A DNA stretch of 31,955 bases, taken from positions 1-31,955 of the forward strand of contig CAYVOX010000022.1 of NCBI GenBank assembly GCA_964453035.1, given 5' to 3'. The notes beneath the pieces are model-generated. The model was not told the origin of the DNA. It did not search any database and saw only the letters and a list, made by a program, of their open reading frames with translations. Positions 25,362 to 31,955 of the stretch are shown piece by piece. Positions within the stretch are counted from its first letter, which is position 1, and each line of letters begins with the position of its first letter. The stretch is from CAYVOX01 sp964453035 (GTDB lineage Bacteria; Chloroflexota; Anaerolineae; Anaerolineales; Anaerolineaceae). Made by a program: the position numbers and the translations under genes.

Positions 25362-26671
25362 AACTTGCGCAGGCTTTTCAATTCCCTAAACTTCTCAGGG
25401 CAGCATTTGTTGGCGCAGGCGGCAAAACGACAGCGCTATTCCAGCTGGCTGCGCAATTACCCCCGCCCGTGCTTGTTACCACCACAACCCATTTCGGCAT
25501 TGACCAGGCCAGGTTGGCTGACCACCATATTATTCTTGAACCCAGGGAAAATGTTGACTTCTTGGAAAAGCTGCAACTTCTGGATGGCGTCGTTCTCCTG
25601 ACAGGACCCTCCTCCAACCATAAGTTTGGCAGTATTTCCCTTGAGCAACTTGGACGGCTTAAAAGCTACGCTGATGAAAACGCCCGGCCTCTACTGATTG
25701 AAGCGGACGGTTCCAGGCAGTTGCCCATCAAAGCCCCAGCCATCCACGAGCCGGTCATTCCAGCCTGGTGTAATGTAGTTGTGGTCGTTGCCGGTCTCAG
25801 CGGACTTGGCAGGCCAATATGTTCTGAGACTGTTCACCGAATGGTTGAGTTCAATGCGTTAACCCGGGCCAGCGAAAGTGAAGAGATTACCCCCTCATTG
25901 TTATCCATGGTACTTAAGCATCCTCAAGGTAGTTTAAAATCTATTCAACCAGGCGCGCAGAAGATTTGCCTGATCAACCAGGCGGATACGGATATACTTG
26001 CTGCCCAGGGCGTGTCAATCGCTCTGGAAGTGTTGCCTTTCTACGATCGGGTTCTCATTGCCTCCCTGAAAAACAGGGAGGTTAAGGCTTGTTATCAGGA
26101 TGTTGCTGCTATCATCCTGGCAGCTGGTGGTTCCAGCCGCTTTGGGCAGCCCAAGCAACTGCTGCATTGGCGCGGAAAATCCTTCATTCGCCACGCTGCC
26201 ATGCGCGCCCTTGAAGCGGGCTTATCTCCTCTCGTAGTTGTCCTTGGGGCATTCGGCGAGGAGGTCAAGGCTGAAATTGATGATTTACCACACCGGTTTG
26301 TTTACAATCCGCGCTGGAATGAAGGGCAAAGTACTTCTATCCACGCCGGTCTTCAAGCCCTGGATGAGCGATGCGGGGCATGCATCTTCATGTTAGCCGA
26401 TCAACCCCAGGTTACAGCGCGGGTGCTAACCAGCCCGGTAGCCGAGCACAGGGTTACCCTTGCGCCAATTATCGCACCACTCATTGGCGGTCAACGCGGC
26501 AATCCCGTCCTGTTTGACCGAAAAACATTCGAGGATCTGTTAGCCACACAGGGAGACCAGGGCGGGAGAGCAATATTCTCACGCTATCCGATTCACTGGT
26601 TAGAATGGTTGGATGAAGCCTTGCTGGTGGATGTGGACAGACCCGATGATTTAGCCCGGTTAGGAGATTGA
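25358..26671 (+). CDS. YqeC-MocA fusion: selenium hydroxylase accessory plus Mo-cofactor cytidylyltransferase
   Basis: 437 aa joining two proteins that are separate in E. coli. Residues 1 to about 235 are YqeC: a P-loop-like FVGAGGKTTALFQLA (about 17-31), VTTTTHFG, LLIEADGSRQLPIKAPA (about 111-127) and VAGLSGLGRP. From about 248 a MobA-like nucleotidyltransferase begins: IILAAGGSSRFGQPKQLL (about 251-268), then YNPRWNEGQSTSIHAG, FMLADQPQ and QRGNPVLF. That part matches MocA, which joins CMP to molybdopterin to make the dinucleotide form used by hydroxylases. The fusion ties the selenium-related step to cofactor nucleotidylation. The start overlaps yqeB (ATGA). The fusion is clear in sequence; the role of YqeC itself is not known. 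Confidence 0.9.
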   Translation: MKLAQAFQFPKLLRAAFVGAGGKTTALFQLAAQLPPPVLVTTTTHFGIDQARLADHHIILEPRENVDFLEKLQLLDGVVLLTGPSSNHKFGSISLEQLGRLKSYADENARPLLIEADGSRQLPIKAPAIHEPVIPAWCNVVVVVAGLSGLGRPICSETVHRMVEFNALTRASESEEITPSLLSMVLKHPQGSLKSIQPGAQKICLINQADTDILAAQGVSIALEVLPFYDRVLIASLKNREVKACYQDVAAIILAAGGSSRFGQPKQLLHWRGKSFIRHAAMRALEAGLSPLVVVLGAFGEEVKAEIDDLPHRFVYNPRWNEGQSTSIHAGLQALDERCGACIFMLADQPQVTARVLTSPVAEHRVTLAPIIAPLIGGQRGNPVLFDRKTFEDLLATQGDQGGRAIFSRYPIHWLEWLDEALLVDVDRPDDLARLGD

Positions 26672-26673
26672 AT

Positions 26674-27288
26674 TTGGAACTCGAGTTGAAGAATTCCGGC
26701 GCAATCGTTCTGGCGGCTGGACTTTCCAGGCGAATGGGCGCGCCAAAAATGCTTTTGCCGTGGGGGGAGAAGACTGTCATCGAACACACTGTTACTAATC
26801 TCATCCGGGCTGGCGTTTCTGAGATCGTAGTGGTGACCGGCGGTTTGCATGGGCACCTCACAGAATTGCTTGCCCGGTATTCCGTCAGGTTTGAGTTCAA
26901 TCCTCATTTTGAGAATGGCGAAATGCTGCTCTCCTTCCAGGTGGGGTTAAAGGTTCTAACTGGCGCATGCTGTGCCGCATTTATGGTTCTGGGGGATCAA
27001 CCGGGCATACCTGCTGCTCTTATTCGCCAATTATGGCAGGAATATTTACAAAGGCATAGCGGCGTGACCATTCCAAGTTATCAATTCAAACGTGGACATC
27101 CCTGGTTGGTTGATAGGATGCACTGGAATGATATTCTCGCGTTGCAGCCCCCACAAACCCTGAGAGATTTCCTGCGCAGCCATGAACAGGATATTCATTA
27201 CCTTGTTGTGGAATCAGAAGCGGTTTTGCAGGACCTGGATACCCCCGAGGATTACAGGAAACTCCAAAATATTGACCGTGATGAATAA
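26674..27288 (+). CDS. Second MocA/MobA-like nucleotidyltransferase
   Basis: 204 aa. No ATG start is available. A TTG at 26674 has TAGGAG seven nt upstream and is preferred over the TTG at 26668, which would touch the Shine-Dalgarno and overlap the upstream stop. Motifs: IVLAAGLSRRMGAPKMLLPW (NTP-binding loop, about 10-29), FNPHFENGEMLLS, VLGDQPG (metal-binding D), RGHPWLVDR and DLDTPEDY. It is a complete, stand-alone MocA-type enzyme distinct from the copy fused to YqeC. With two hydroxylases in the operon, each transferase may serve one apoenzyme, or one may make a different dinucleotide. Last gene of the operon, convergent with the DUF2007 gene 11 nt away; no terminator hairpin is seen between them. 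Confidence 0.88.
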   Translation: MELELKNSGAIVLAAGLSRRMGAPKMLLPWGEKTVIEHTVTNLIRAGVSEIVVVTGGLHGHLTELLARYSVRFEFNPHFENGEMLLSFQVGLKVLTGACCAAFMVLGDQPGIPAALIRQLWQEYLQRHSGVTIPSYQFKRGHPWLVDRMHWNDILALQPPQTLRDFLRSHEQDIHYLVVESEAVLQDLDTPEDYRKLQNIDRDE

Positions 27289-27299
27289 AGGTGGAAAGC

Positions 27300-27578
27300 T
27301 TACTCCATTTCAGAAGGCTCATCGAATTCAATCTCAGGCGTATCCGCGAACTTGCCGTCATCAATATCCCTGAGAAGTGCTTTGGCTTCTTCGGCCTGGT
27401 CTCGACGGACAAAAATCTTTGCCTGCGCCATCTTGCCAATCGTCACCGGGTAAATGCTTCTACCCGCACTCTCCTGCGCCACTAAAACCTCAATTCCAGC
27501 GGCTTCAAGGCACATCTTGACGGTGTCGGCTATCCCTGCGCCGTATACTTTTGCAATCATCTGGTAGCTCTTATCCAT
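27300..27578 (-). CDS. DUF2007-like small protein (putative signal-transducing family)
   Basis: 92 aa. A ferredoxin-like alpha/beta fold is suggested: AKVYGAGIADTVKMCLEAAGIEV (strand-helix-strand, split here as about 9-21 and 22-32), a loop, then AKIFVRRDQAEEAKALLRDI (about 53-72). This matches the small DUF2007 domain, with an acidic tail after it. No catalytic residues are recognised. Its ATG overlaps the mrfB stop by eight nt (ATGGATAA), so it is the last gene of the mrfA-mrfB unit. A role in DNA repair would be guilt by association only. Confidence 0.75.
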   Translation of the reverse strand: MDKSYQMIAKVYGAGIADTVKMCLEAAGIEVLVAQESAGRSIYPVTIGKMAQAKIFVRRDQAEEAKALLRDIDDGKFADTPEIEFDEPSEME

Positions 27579-28791
27579 TTTCTTTACCTCTGTCTGTCAA
27601 TCTCTTATTCATTTTACGCCGGATTCGCATAATGCGCGCTTTTGCGTCGTCGCTGCTTTCCGAGACGTTCTGGGCGAGATAGCTCTCAGCCCATCGTAAC
27701 GCCTGATTGTAATCGCGCTCCTGATGTTCATAATACTTTGCCAGCTCGAGGCACGCCTGGGCAGATTGCTGTTGGGCACCTTTTTCCCACAAATCTCTGG
27801 CACCTTTCCAGTTGCCGAGCTTACGATGGATACCGGCAAACCTCAGGATGGTTTCCTGGAAAAAGGATAAAGGCAACCCTTGCTCCAAACTTTTTTCGTA
27901 GATTTGGATTGCTTCTTCCACACGGTCAAGATTGTCATACAATCTGGCAATTGCAATCAGGTCCAGGCTGTCTACGTGAGAATTTTGCAGGGGATGGCTT
28001 AGCAAGGCTGCGGTGTAATTAAATAATGCTGCCATCGAAACGACATCCAATCCATTGTGGTAGAACACCCCCGAGAGGGGAGCCGTCTGACCGAAGCGCA
28101 GGTAATTGTAATAAAGCTCAGGCACCATCCAGCCCGGTACTTCTTCTTGTGTACGATGAACATCCAGAATTTCCACTTCTAGATCCTTTAACGCCCGGCT
28201 GGGTAAACGATTGCGCCACAGACGCCGGGCTAGTGGTAAAAGGTCAATGTGCATGATATCCTGGAACGGAGAGGTAAAACCATTGATAACATGGCGCGCG
28301 TTTAGCAGCGGGATATCGAAGCTTTTTCCGTTGAAGGTGACTACTGCTTTAAAATTGCCCAGAAAGTGGTGCATCCCAGCCAATAAACCGGGCTCCTCGG
28401 AAGGGTCGCGCATAAATAGCTGAACAAGCTTGAAGGCGTGATCCGTGAAATACCCCAGCCCAATCATAAACGCAAAAGTACCTGTTCCGCCTGCCAGACC
28501 GCTGGTTTCGGTATCCAGGAAGATGATTTCTTCCCTCCGTGCGAAGGGTAGATCAGGTGTGCTGGCCCATTCAGCGAGAATTGTGAGGTGCTCCGGATTG
28601 GGCATGCCCTGAGTTTCTTCAGCATTGTGTTCAGCCTCAACCACAAAAGCCTGACCGTAAGCTGTGTCAATGTAGCTTCCAGCCATAACCTGTTCAATCG
28701 CCAGTCTCTTATGCGTTGGCGCAGGTTGTGCGGGCTGTTGAACACCTATCTGAACCCCAAGCGATTTGAGCTTATCTGAAAGTGATTCCAT
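27571..28791 (-). CDS. mrfB: MrfB/YprB-type DEDD exonuclease with C-terminal TPRs
   Basis: 406 aa. An RNase H-like exonuclease domain (about 85-260) shows FLDTETSGLAGG (D93, E95), FNGKSFDIPLLNAR (D159), IDLLPLARRLW and YHNGLDVVSM (H245, D249), the DEDD-type metal residues of YprB. Tetratricopeptide-like helices (about 270-385, for example LYDNLDRVEEAIQIYEKSL) complete the YprB layout. In Bacillus subtilis MrfB works with the helicase MrfA to remove mitomycin C lesions outside UvrABC. Here the gene overlaps the end of the mrfA gene by 20 nt and the DUF2007 gene start by eight, so the pair is co-expressed. Family assignment is firm; the repair role in this organism is inferred. Confidence 0.9.
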   Translation of the reverse strand: MESLSDKLKSLGVQIGVQQPAQPAPTHKRLAIEQVMAGSYIDTAYGQAFVVEAEHNAEETQGMPNPEHLTILAEWASTPDLPFARREEIIFLDTETSGLAGGTGTFAFMIGLGYFTDHAFKLVQLFMRDPSEEPGLLAGMHHFLGNFKAVVTFNGKSFDIPLLNARHVINGFTSPFQDIMHIDLLPLARRLWRNRLPSRALKDLEVEILDVHRTQEEVPGWMVPELYYNYLRFGQTAPLSGVFYHNGLDVVSMAALFNYTAALLSHPLQNSHVDSLDLIAIARLYDNLDRVEEAIQIYEKSLEQGLPLSFFQETILRFAGIHRKLGNWKGARDLWEKGAQQQSAQACLELAKYYEHQERDYNQALRWAESYLAQNVSESSDDAKARIMRIRRKMNKRLTDRGKENG

Positions 28792-31345
28792 CCAAACCTT
28801 TACCGGTTAGCAAGCTAAGAATTGCTCTCGTTTCCGCTTTTCCACCCTCGCCGTTTTCACCTGCAGGTCCAACGCATGCCGGGCAGCCATTTTCACAGGG
28901 ACATTGCTCAAGGGTGGCCAGCGCTTCGCTAAAAACCCTATCCTGAATATCAAACAACCGGTCGCTTAATCCAATTCCCGCAGGGATCTGGTCATAGACG
29001 CAGACGGTTGGCCGGCCCTCGGTGATGGGCGATTGAGGATCAAAGTCAATCCCCAGGTCGTTTATATCACACATGATAAACAACGGCGATAAATGGTGCA
29101 GGAGATAAGCCAGGCCCGCCAGACCGCTGCGCATGCGGACGGCTTCCTCGGCTTTCTTGTGGCAGGAGGCGCACAAAGTCACCAGGTTTTCCAACTGGTT
29201 AGCGTAAAGATAAGATGTGAATGTTCTGAAGGGAATTTTGTGGTGAACATGATGCGATTCCACGCCTTCCGGAGCCCCGCACATCTGGCAGGAGAATTGA
29301 TCCCGTTTCCGCGCCAGATTACGCTGCCGGTTCCAGTCCGGTCCATAATTGATGGGATCGTTCACCCATAACCCTTCCTCGCGTAATTTATCAACGGCCT
29401 GCTCCGAGAGGGATAACCAGTAAGCGGTGGTTCTCAACTGCGTGGTTGGCAAATCCAGCGGTTCCTGGTCAATGACCTCATTGTTATGCCACCTCAAACG
29501 TCTAAAGCCAACCGTCTGCGTCTCGACCACAACCTCCCCAAAACATTTTTCACCCTGCATGATTTCAGCGCTTTTCAGAGTTTGGATTTTTTGAAGCGTG
29601 GTTTTTCGCACTGGTTCCGTGAAAAAATCGGTCTCTACTGCTTTCAGAAGGGCTGCGTGTTGCTCGAGATCAAGATCAATCACCTGGTAACTTGTCCCCT
29701 CATGCAAATAAATGGCGCCAGGGTGCGCCATCCACAGGGCGCTAGGAAAGTCAACTTCTCCAATGGTGGAAAACCCTTCGCTGGAACCTGCTTGCAGGCG
29801 CACACGATCAGCAGATGAGGTACGCAGGGAAACCTGGTTAGCTGGATACTGGTCTGCTGTCCAGAAATACCTGTCGTTTGAGAAGTGCAGCTCCCCCGTT
29901 CCTTGCAGAAGTTTGAATAATTCTGCAACTAGTTCCGCAGAAACCCTCCCATAAGGCTCGCCTAGCTTAAAAGGCAGCTCAAACGCAGCGCAGCGCAGAT
30001 GCTGAAGCAATATCAATAAATTATCCGGATCAATCAGCGCTTGCTCGGGTGATTTACCCAGGATGTGCTCAGGGTGAGAGATGAGATACTGGTCCAGTGG
30101 GCTGGCGGAGGCAATGAAAACCGCCAGGGAAGAAGCGGTACGCCTTCCGGCGCGACCGGCCTGCTGACGGGTGGCCGCAATAGAGCCGGGGTAACCCACC
30201 AAAATGGCTACATCCATGCTGCCGATATCAATTCCCAATTCCAGGGCATTCGTAGCGACCACAGCATTAGCCTGCCCAGTCCTCAACTCCTGTTCAATTT
30301 GCCGCCGCTCCGAGGGTAAGTACCCACTCCGATAACCTCGCACCTGCCTCTGGTTGGCTCCCGTCTGGTTGCGCAGGTTTCGCAGCATAATTTCAACTGA
30401 GCGTCTGGCGCGGGCGAAAATCAAAGTCTGTACATGATAGGTCAGAAGGTCACTTGACAGTCGAATCGCCTCAGAAGACGCGGACTTTCTTACCCCTATC
30501 TCCGGTTGTACGACGGGCGGATTGTAGAATATGAAGTTGCGCTGCCCTTTTGGAGCCCCATCTTCTTCAATGGCGGCAATCTCCTCTTCGGTAAGCTTGC
30601 CCGCCAGTTCCACAGGATTGGCGATTGTTGCAGAAGTCAGGATGAATTGCGGCCTTGAGCCGTAAAAGAGCGCAACGCGTTTTAGCCGGCGGATGACATT
30701 TGCCAGATGTGAACCAAAAACACCCCGGTAAATATGCATTTCATCAATAACAACAAAACGCAAATTTCTGAAGAACTCCATCCATACCGTGTGATGCGGC
30801 AAGATGGAGAGATGCAGCATATCAGGATTGGTCAGTATGATATTGGTTTTTCCGCGCAAGGATGAACGTAGATGGGTAGGCGTATCGCCATCGTATATGG
30901 CACTTGTTATCCGGCTCTCCGCGTAGATTTCAGTCAATGTTCTCTGGTATCCGACGAGGATTTTCAACTGGTCTTGCGTCAGCGCTTTTGTGGGGTAAAG
31001 GCAAAGCGCGCGGGTTTGGGGCGCGCGTAGGCAGGCATCCAGAATGGGCAGGTGGTAGCACAGCGTTTTTCCGCTGGCGGTTCCGGTGACAATGACGGTG
31101 TGCTCTCCTCTCTGGATCACCTGCCAGCTGGAGGCCTGATGTGTGTACAGGCTCTCAATTCCTTTACGTTTCAGCATCAATTGCAGGTGGGGGTGTAAAT
31201 CATCAGACAACGCTGCATAACGGGCTGGACGAGCCTGCTCCACATTCCACAGGGCGATATTCTCCCGGATGGTGGGCTCATTTTTCCACAGGTATAAAAC
31301 CTGTTCTAATGGGTCATTCGATGTAAAATTCATAAAGTTGTACAC
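28772..31345 (-). CDS. mrfA: MrfA/YprA-type DEAD/DEAH helicase carrying an HNH-like zinc module
   Basis: 857 aa from a GTG at 31345; an ATG at 31333 (Met5) is equally possible, as neither has a good ribosome-binding site. Helicase core: Walker A TGTASGKT (87-94), YPTKALTQDQ (Ia), DEMH box (201-204), TSATI (III), ATNALELGIDIGSMD (V) and QQAGRAGR (VI). The C-terminal metal cluster of the family is C815-x-C817-x3-C821-x2-C824. Between them, at about 680-735, is an added module with C686-x2-C689, SHHVHHKIPF, NLVTLC725-x2-C728H, which reads as an HNH/zinc-finger fold. B. subtilis MrfA is a 3'-5' helicase for mitomycin damage; I do not recall an HNH in it. The module lies outside the helicase motifs, so activity should be retained. 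Confidence 0.9.
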   Translation of the reverse strand: MYNFMNFTSNDPLEQVLYLWKNEPTIRENIALWNVEQARPARYAALSDDLHPHLQLMLKRKGIESLYTHQASSWQVIQRGEHTVIVTGTASGKTLCYHLPILDACLRAPQTRALCLYPTKALTQDQLKILVGYQRTLTEIYAESRITSAIYDGDTPTHLRSSLRGKTNIILTNPDMLHLSILPHHTVWMEFFRNLRFVVIDEMHIYRGVFGSHLANVIRRLKRVALFYGSRPQFILTSATIANPVELAGKLTEEEIAAIEEDGAPKGQRNFIFYNPPVVQPEIGVRKSASSEAIRLSSDLLTYHVQTLIFARARRSVEIMLRNLRNQTGANQRQVRGYRSGYLPSERRQIEQELRTGQANAVVATNALELGIDIGSMDVAILVGYPGSIAATRQQAGRAGRRTASSLAVFIASASPLDQYLISHPEHILGKSPEQALIDPDNLLILLQHLRCAAFELPFKLGEPYGRVSAELVAELFKLLQGTGELHFSNDRYFWTADQYPANQVSLRTSSADRVRLQAGSSEGFSTIGEVDFPSALWMAHPGAIYLHEGTSYQVIDLDLEQHAALLKAVETDFFTEPVRKTTLQKIQTLKSAEIMQGEKCFGEVVVETQTVGFRRLRWHNNEVIDQEPLDLPTTQLRTTAYWLSLSEQAVDKLREEGLWVNDPINYGPDWNRQRNLARKRDQFSCQMCGAPEGVESHHVHHKIPFRTFTSYLYANQLENLVTLCASCHKKAEEAVRMRSGLAGLAYLLHHLSPLFIMCDINDLGIDFDPQSPITEGRPTVCVYDQIPAGIGLSDRLFDIQDRVFSEALATLEQCPCENGCPACVGPAGENGEGGKAETRAILSLLTGKGLDGITFR

Positions 31346-31403
31346 GCAACAGGGATAAGAACCAACGTTCTATTATCATATCATATATTATCTGGAGAGG
31401 TGA
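31346..31403. other. AT-rich divergent intergenic region (mrfA / prepilin peptidase)
   Basis: 58 bp between divergent genes. The centre (31371-31390) is nearly all A/T with overlapping TATTAT, TATGAT and TATATT strings, so -10 boxes for both directions are possible, but no convincing -35 fixes one. GGAGAGGTG (31394-31402) is the ribosome-binding site for the plus-strand gene. Confidence 0.4.
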
Positions 31404-31955
31404 ATGGAAATCGGCGGAATCTTTTTGCTGGGATTAGCGAGCGCTTTGGTGATCAACTACCTGGCAGATATTTTACCGTTATATCGCAAATTTACGCGTC
31501 CGGTGTGTCTGGCATGCAAAAACCCGCTCGAGTGGGGGAGGTACCTCACTTTGAGGACTTGCGCTCACTGCGGGGAGCACCCAAAAACGAGGGTGGTGAT
31601 CTTACTCATCGTCCTGCCGATTCTCACCATCTGGTTATGGCTGTACCCACCTGCCCGGGTGGGTTTCTGGCTGGGTTGGCTGGTAATGGCTTATTTTCTG
31701 CTGGTGGCAGCCATTGATATTGAACACCATGCCATTTTACATCCCGTCAGCGCAGTTGGCGCAGTACTTGGATTGGCTGCAGGCCTGTACTCGCGAAGTG
31801 TTCTTGATACTTTGATTGGAGCTGCAGCAGGAACCGGAATCATGCTGGTTCTTTATTATTTTGGGATTTTGTTTGTGCGGATTCTCTCGAAGATCAGGAA
31901 TCAGGAAACTGATGAAGTGGCGCTCGGTTTTGGCGACGTCATCCTCTCCGGTATT
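31404..31955 (+). CDS. Type IV prepilin peptidase (A24 family), C-terminus cut by window edge
   Basis: 184 codons are open from the ATG at 31404 to the window end. Starts with a membrane helix (about 3-20), then a cytoplasmic loop with a four-cysteine zinc site C35-x2-C38 and C53-x2-C56, then further helices. Both catalytic aspartates are seen: D105 (AAIDIEHH) and D178 in GFGD (175-178, the GxGD motif). It cleaves the leader of type IV pilin-like proteins at the inner membrane face; the zinc loop suggests a bifunctional PilD-type enzyme that may also N-methylate, although the N-terminal methylase half is short. With comEA in the window, a pilus-based DNA uptake system is plausible. A plus-strand frame at 31400-31717 is a shadow of this gene. 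Confidence 0.9.
   Translation, partial: MEIGGIFLLGLASALVINYLADILPLYRKFTRPVCLACKNPLEWGRYLTLRTCAHCGEHPKTRVVILLIVLPILTIWLWLYPPARVGFWLGWLVMAYFLLVAAIDIEHHAILHPVSAVGAVLGLAAGLYSRSVLDTLIGAAAGTGIMLVLYYFGILFVRILSKIRNQETDEVALGFGDVILSGI

Noticed and set aside
31400..31717. Plus-strand frame at the right edge starting with GTG
   Set aside because: It is a shifted frame over the prepilin peptidase gene, whose catalytic Asp and cysteine motifs are in the frame starting at 31404.

Overview
The window is about 32 kb of gene-dense bacterial chromosome of moderate GC. It has 31 protein genes (the first and last are cut by the window edges), no RNA gene, no insertion sequence, no CRISPR array and no gene-free stretch longer than about 120 bp. 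The mix of coenzyme F420 genes, several molybdenum hydroxylase subunits, a CBS-type pyrophosphatase, MrfA/MrfB and ComEA/prepilin-peptidase genes fits a Chloroflexota bacterium, most likely class Anaerolineae. That placement is inferred from gene content, not from a marker gene.

Left part (1-10992), mostly minus strand. A truncated unknown protein is followed by a small envelope/signalling operon (receiver-only response regulator, DUF192 protein, LysM/M23 peptidase). A NarL-type regulator (2968-3621) is divergent from it. A convergent terminator precedes a housekeeping operon read right to left: comEA, yqeY-like, pgpH (c-di-AMP phosphodiesterase type), ybeY, dgkA-like kinase and an endonuclease IV-like TIM barrel. 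It starts from a near-consensus promoter directly before comEA. An M20 peptidase and a DUF1385 protein form a third minus-strand unit.

Centre (11107-27288), all plus strand. This is the most interesting part. It carries counterparts of the Escherichia coli yqeB-yqeC-mocA-ssnA-ygfM-xdhD set: an SsnA-type amidohydrolase, a YgfM-type FAD subunit, an XdhD-type [2Fe-2S]+Mo fusion, YqeB, a YqeC-MocA fusion and a second MocA-like nucleotidyltransferase. YqeB and YqeC mark selenium-dependent molybdenum hydroxylases. A second, differently organised hydroxylase (FAD+[2Fe-2S] fusion, a two-helix membrane protein, Mo subunit) lies in the same run. Between them are F420 genes (npdG, cofE, an LLM flavin enzyme), a thioesterase and a CBS-DHH pyrophosphatase. 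The run from 13986 to 27288 looks like one operon with stop-start overlaps at most junctions. The inferred role is hydroxylation and deamination of a purine-like or other N-heterocycle, with cofactor maturation (MCD, possibly selenium) encoded alongside.

Right part (27300-31955). A minus-strand operon encodes MrfA (DEAD/DEAH helicase), MrfB (DEDD exonuclease with TPRs) and a DUF2007 protein, matching the Bacillus mitomycin-damage repair pair. The helicase carries an HNH-like zinc module between its helicase core and its C-terminal cysteine cluster. A divergent prepilin peptidase gene runs off the right edge.
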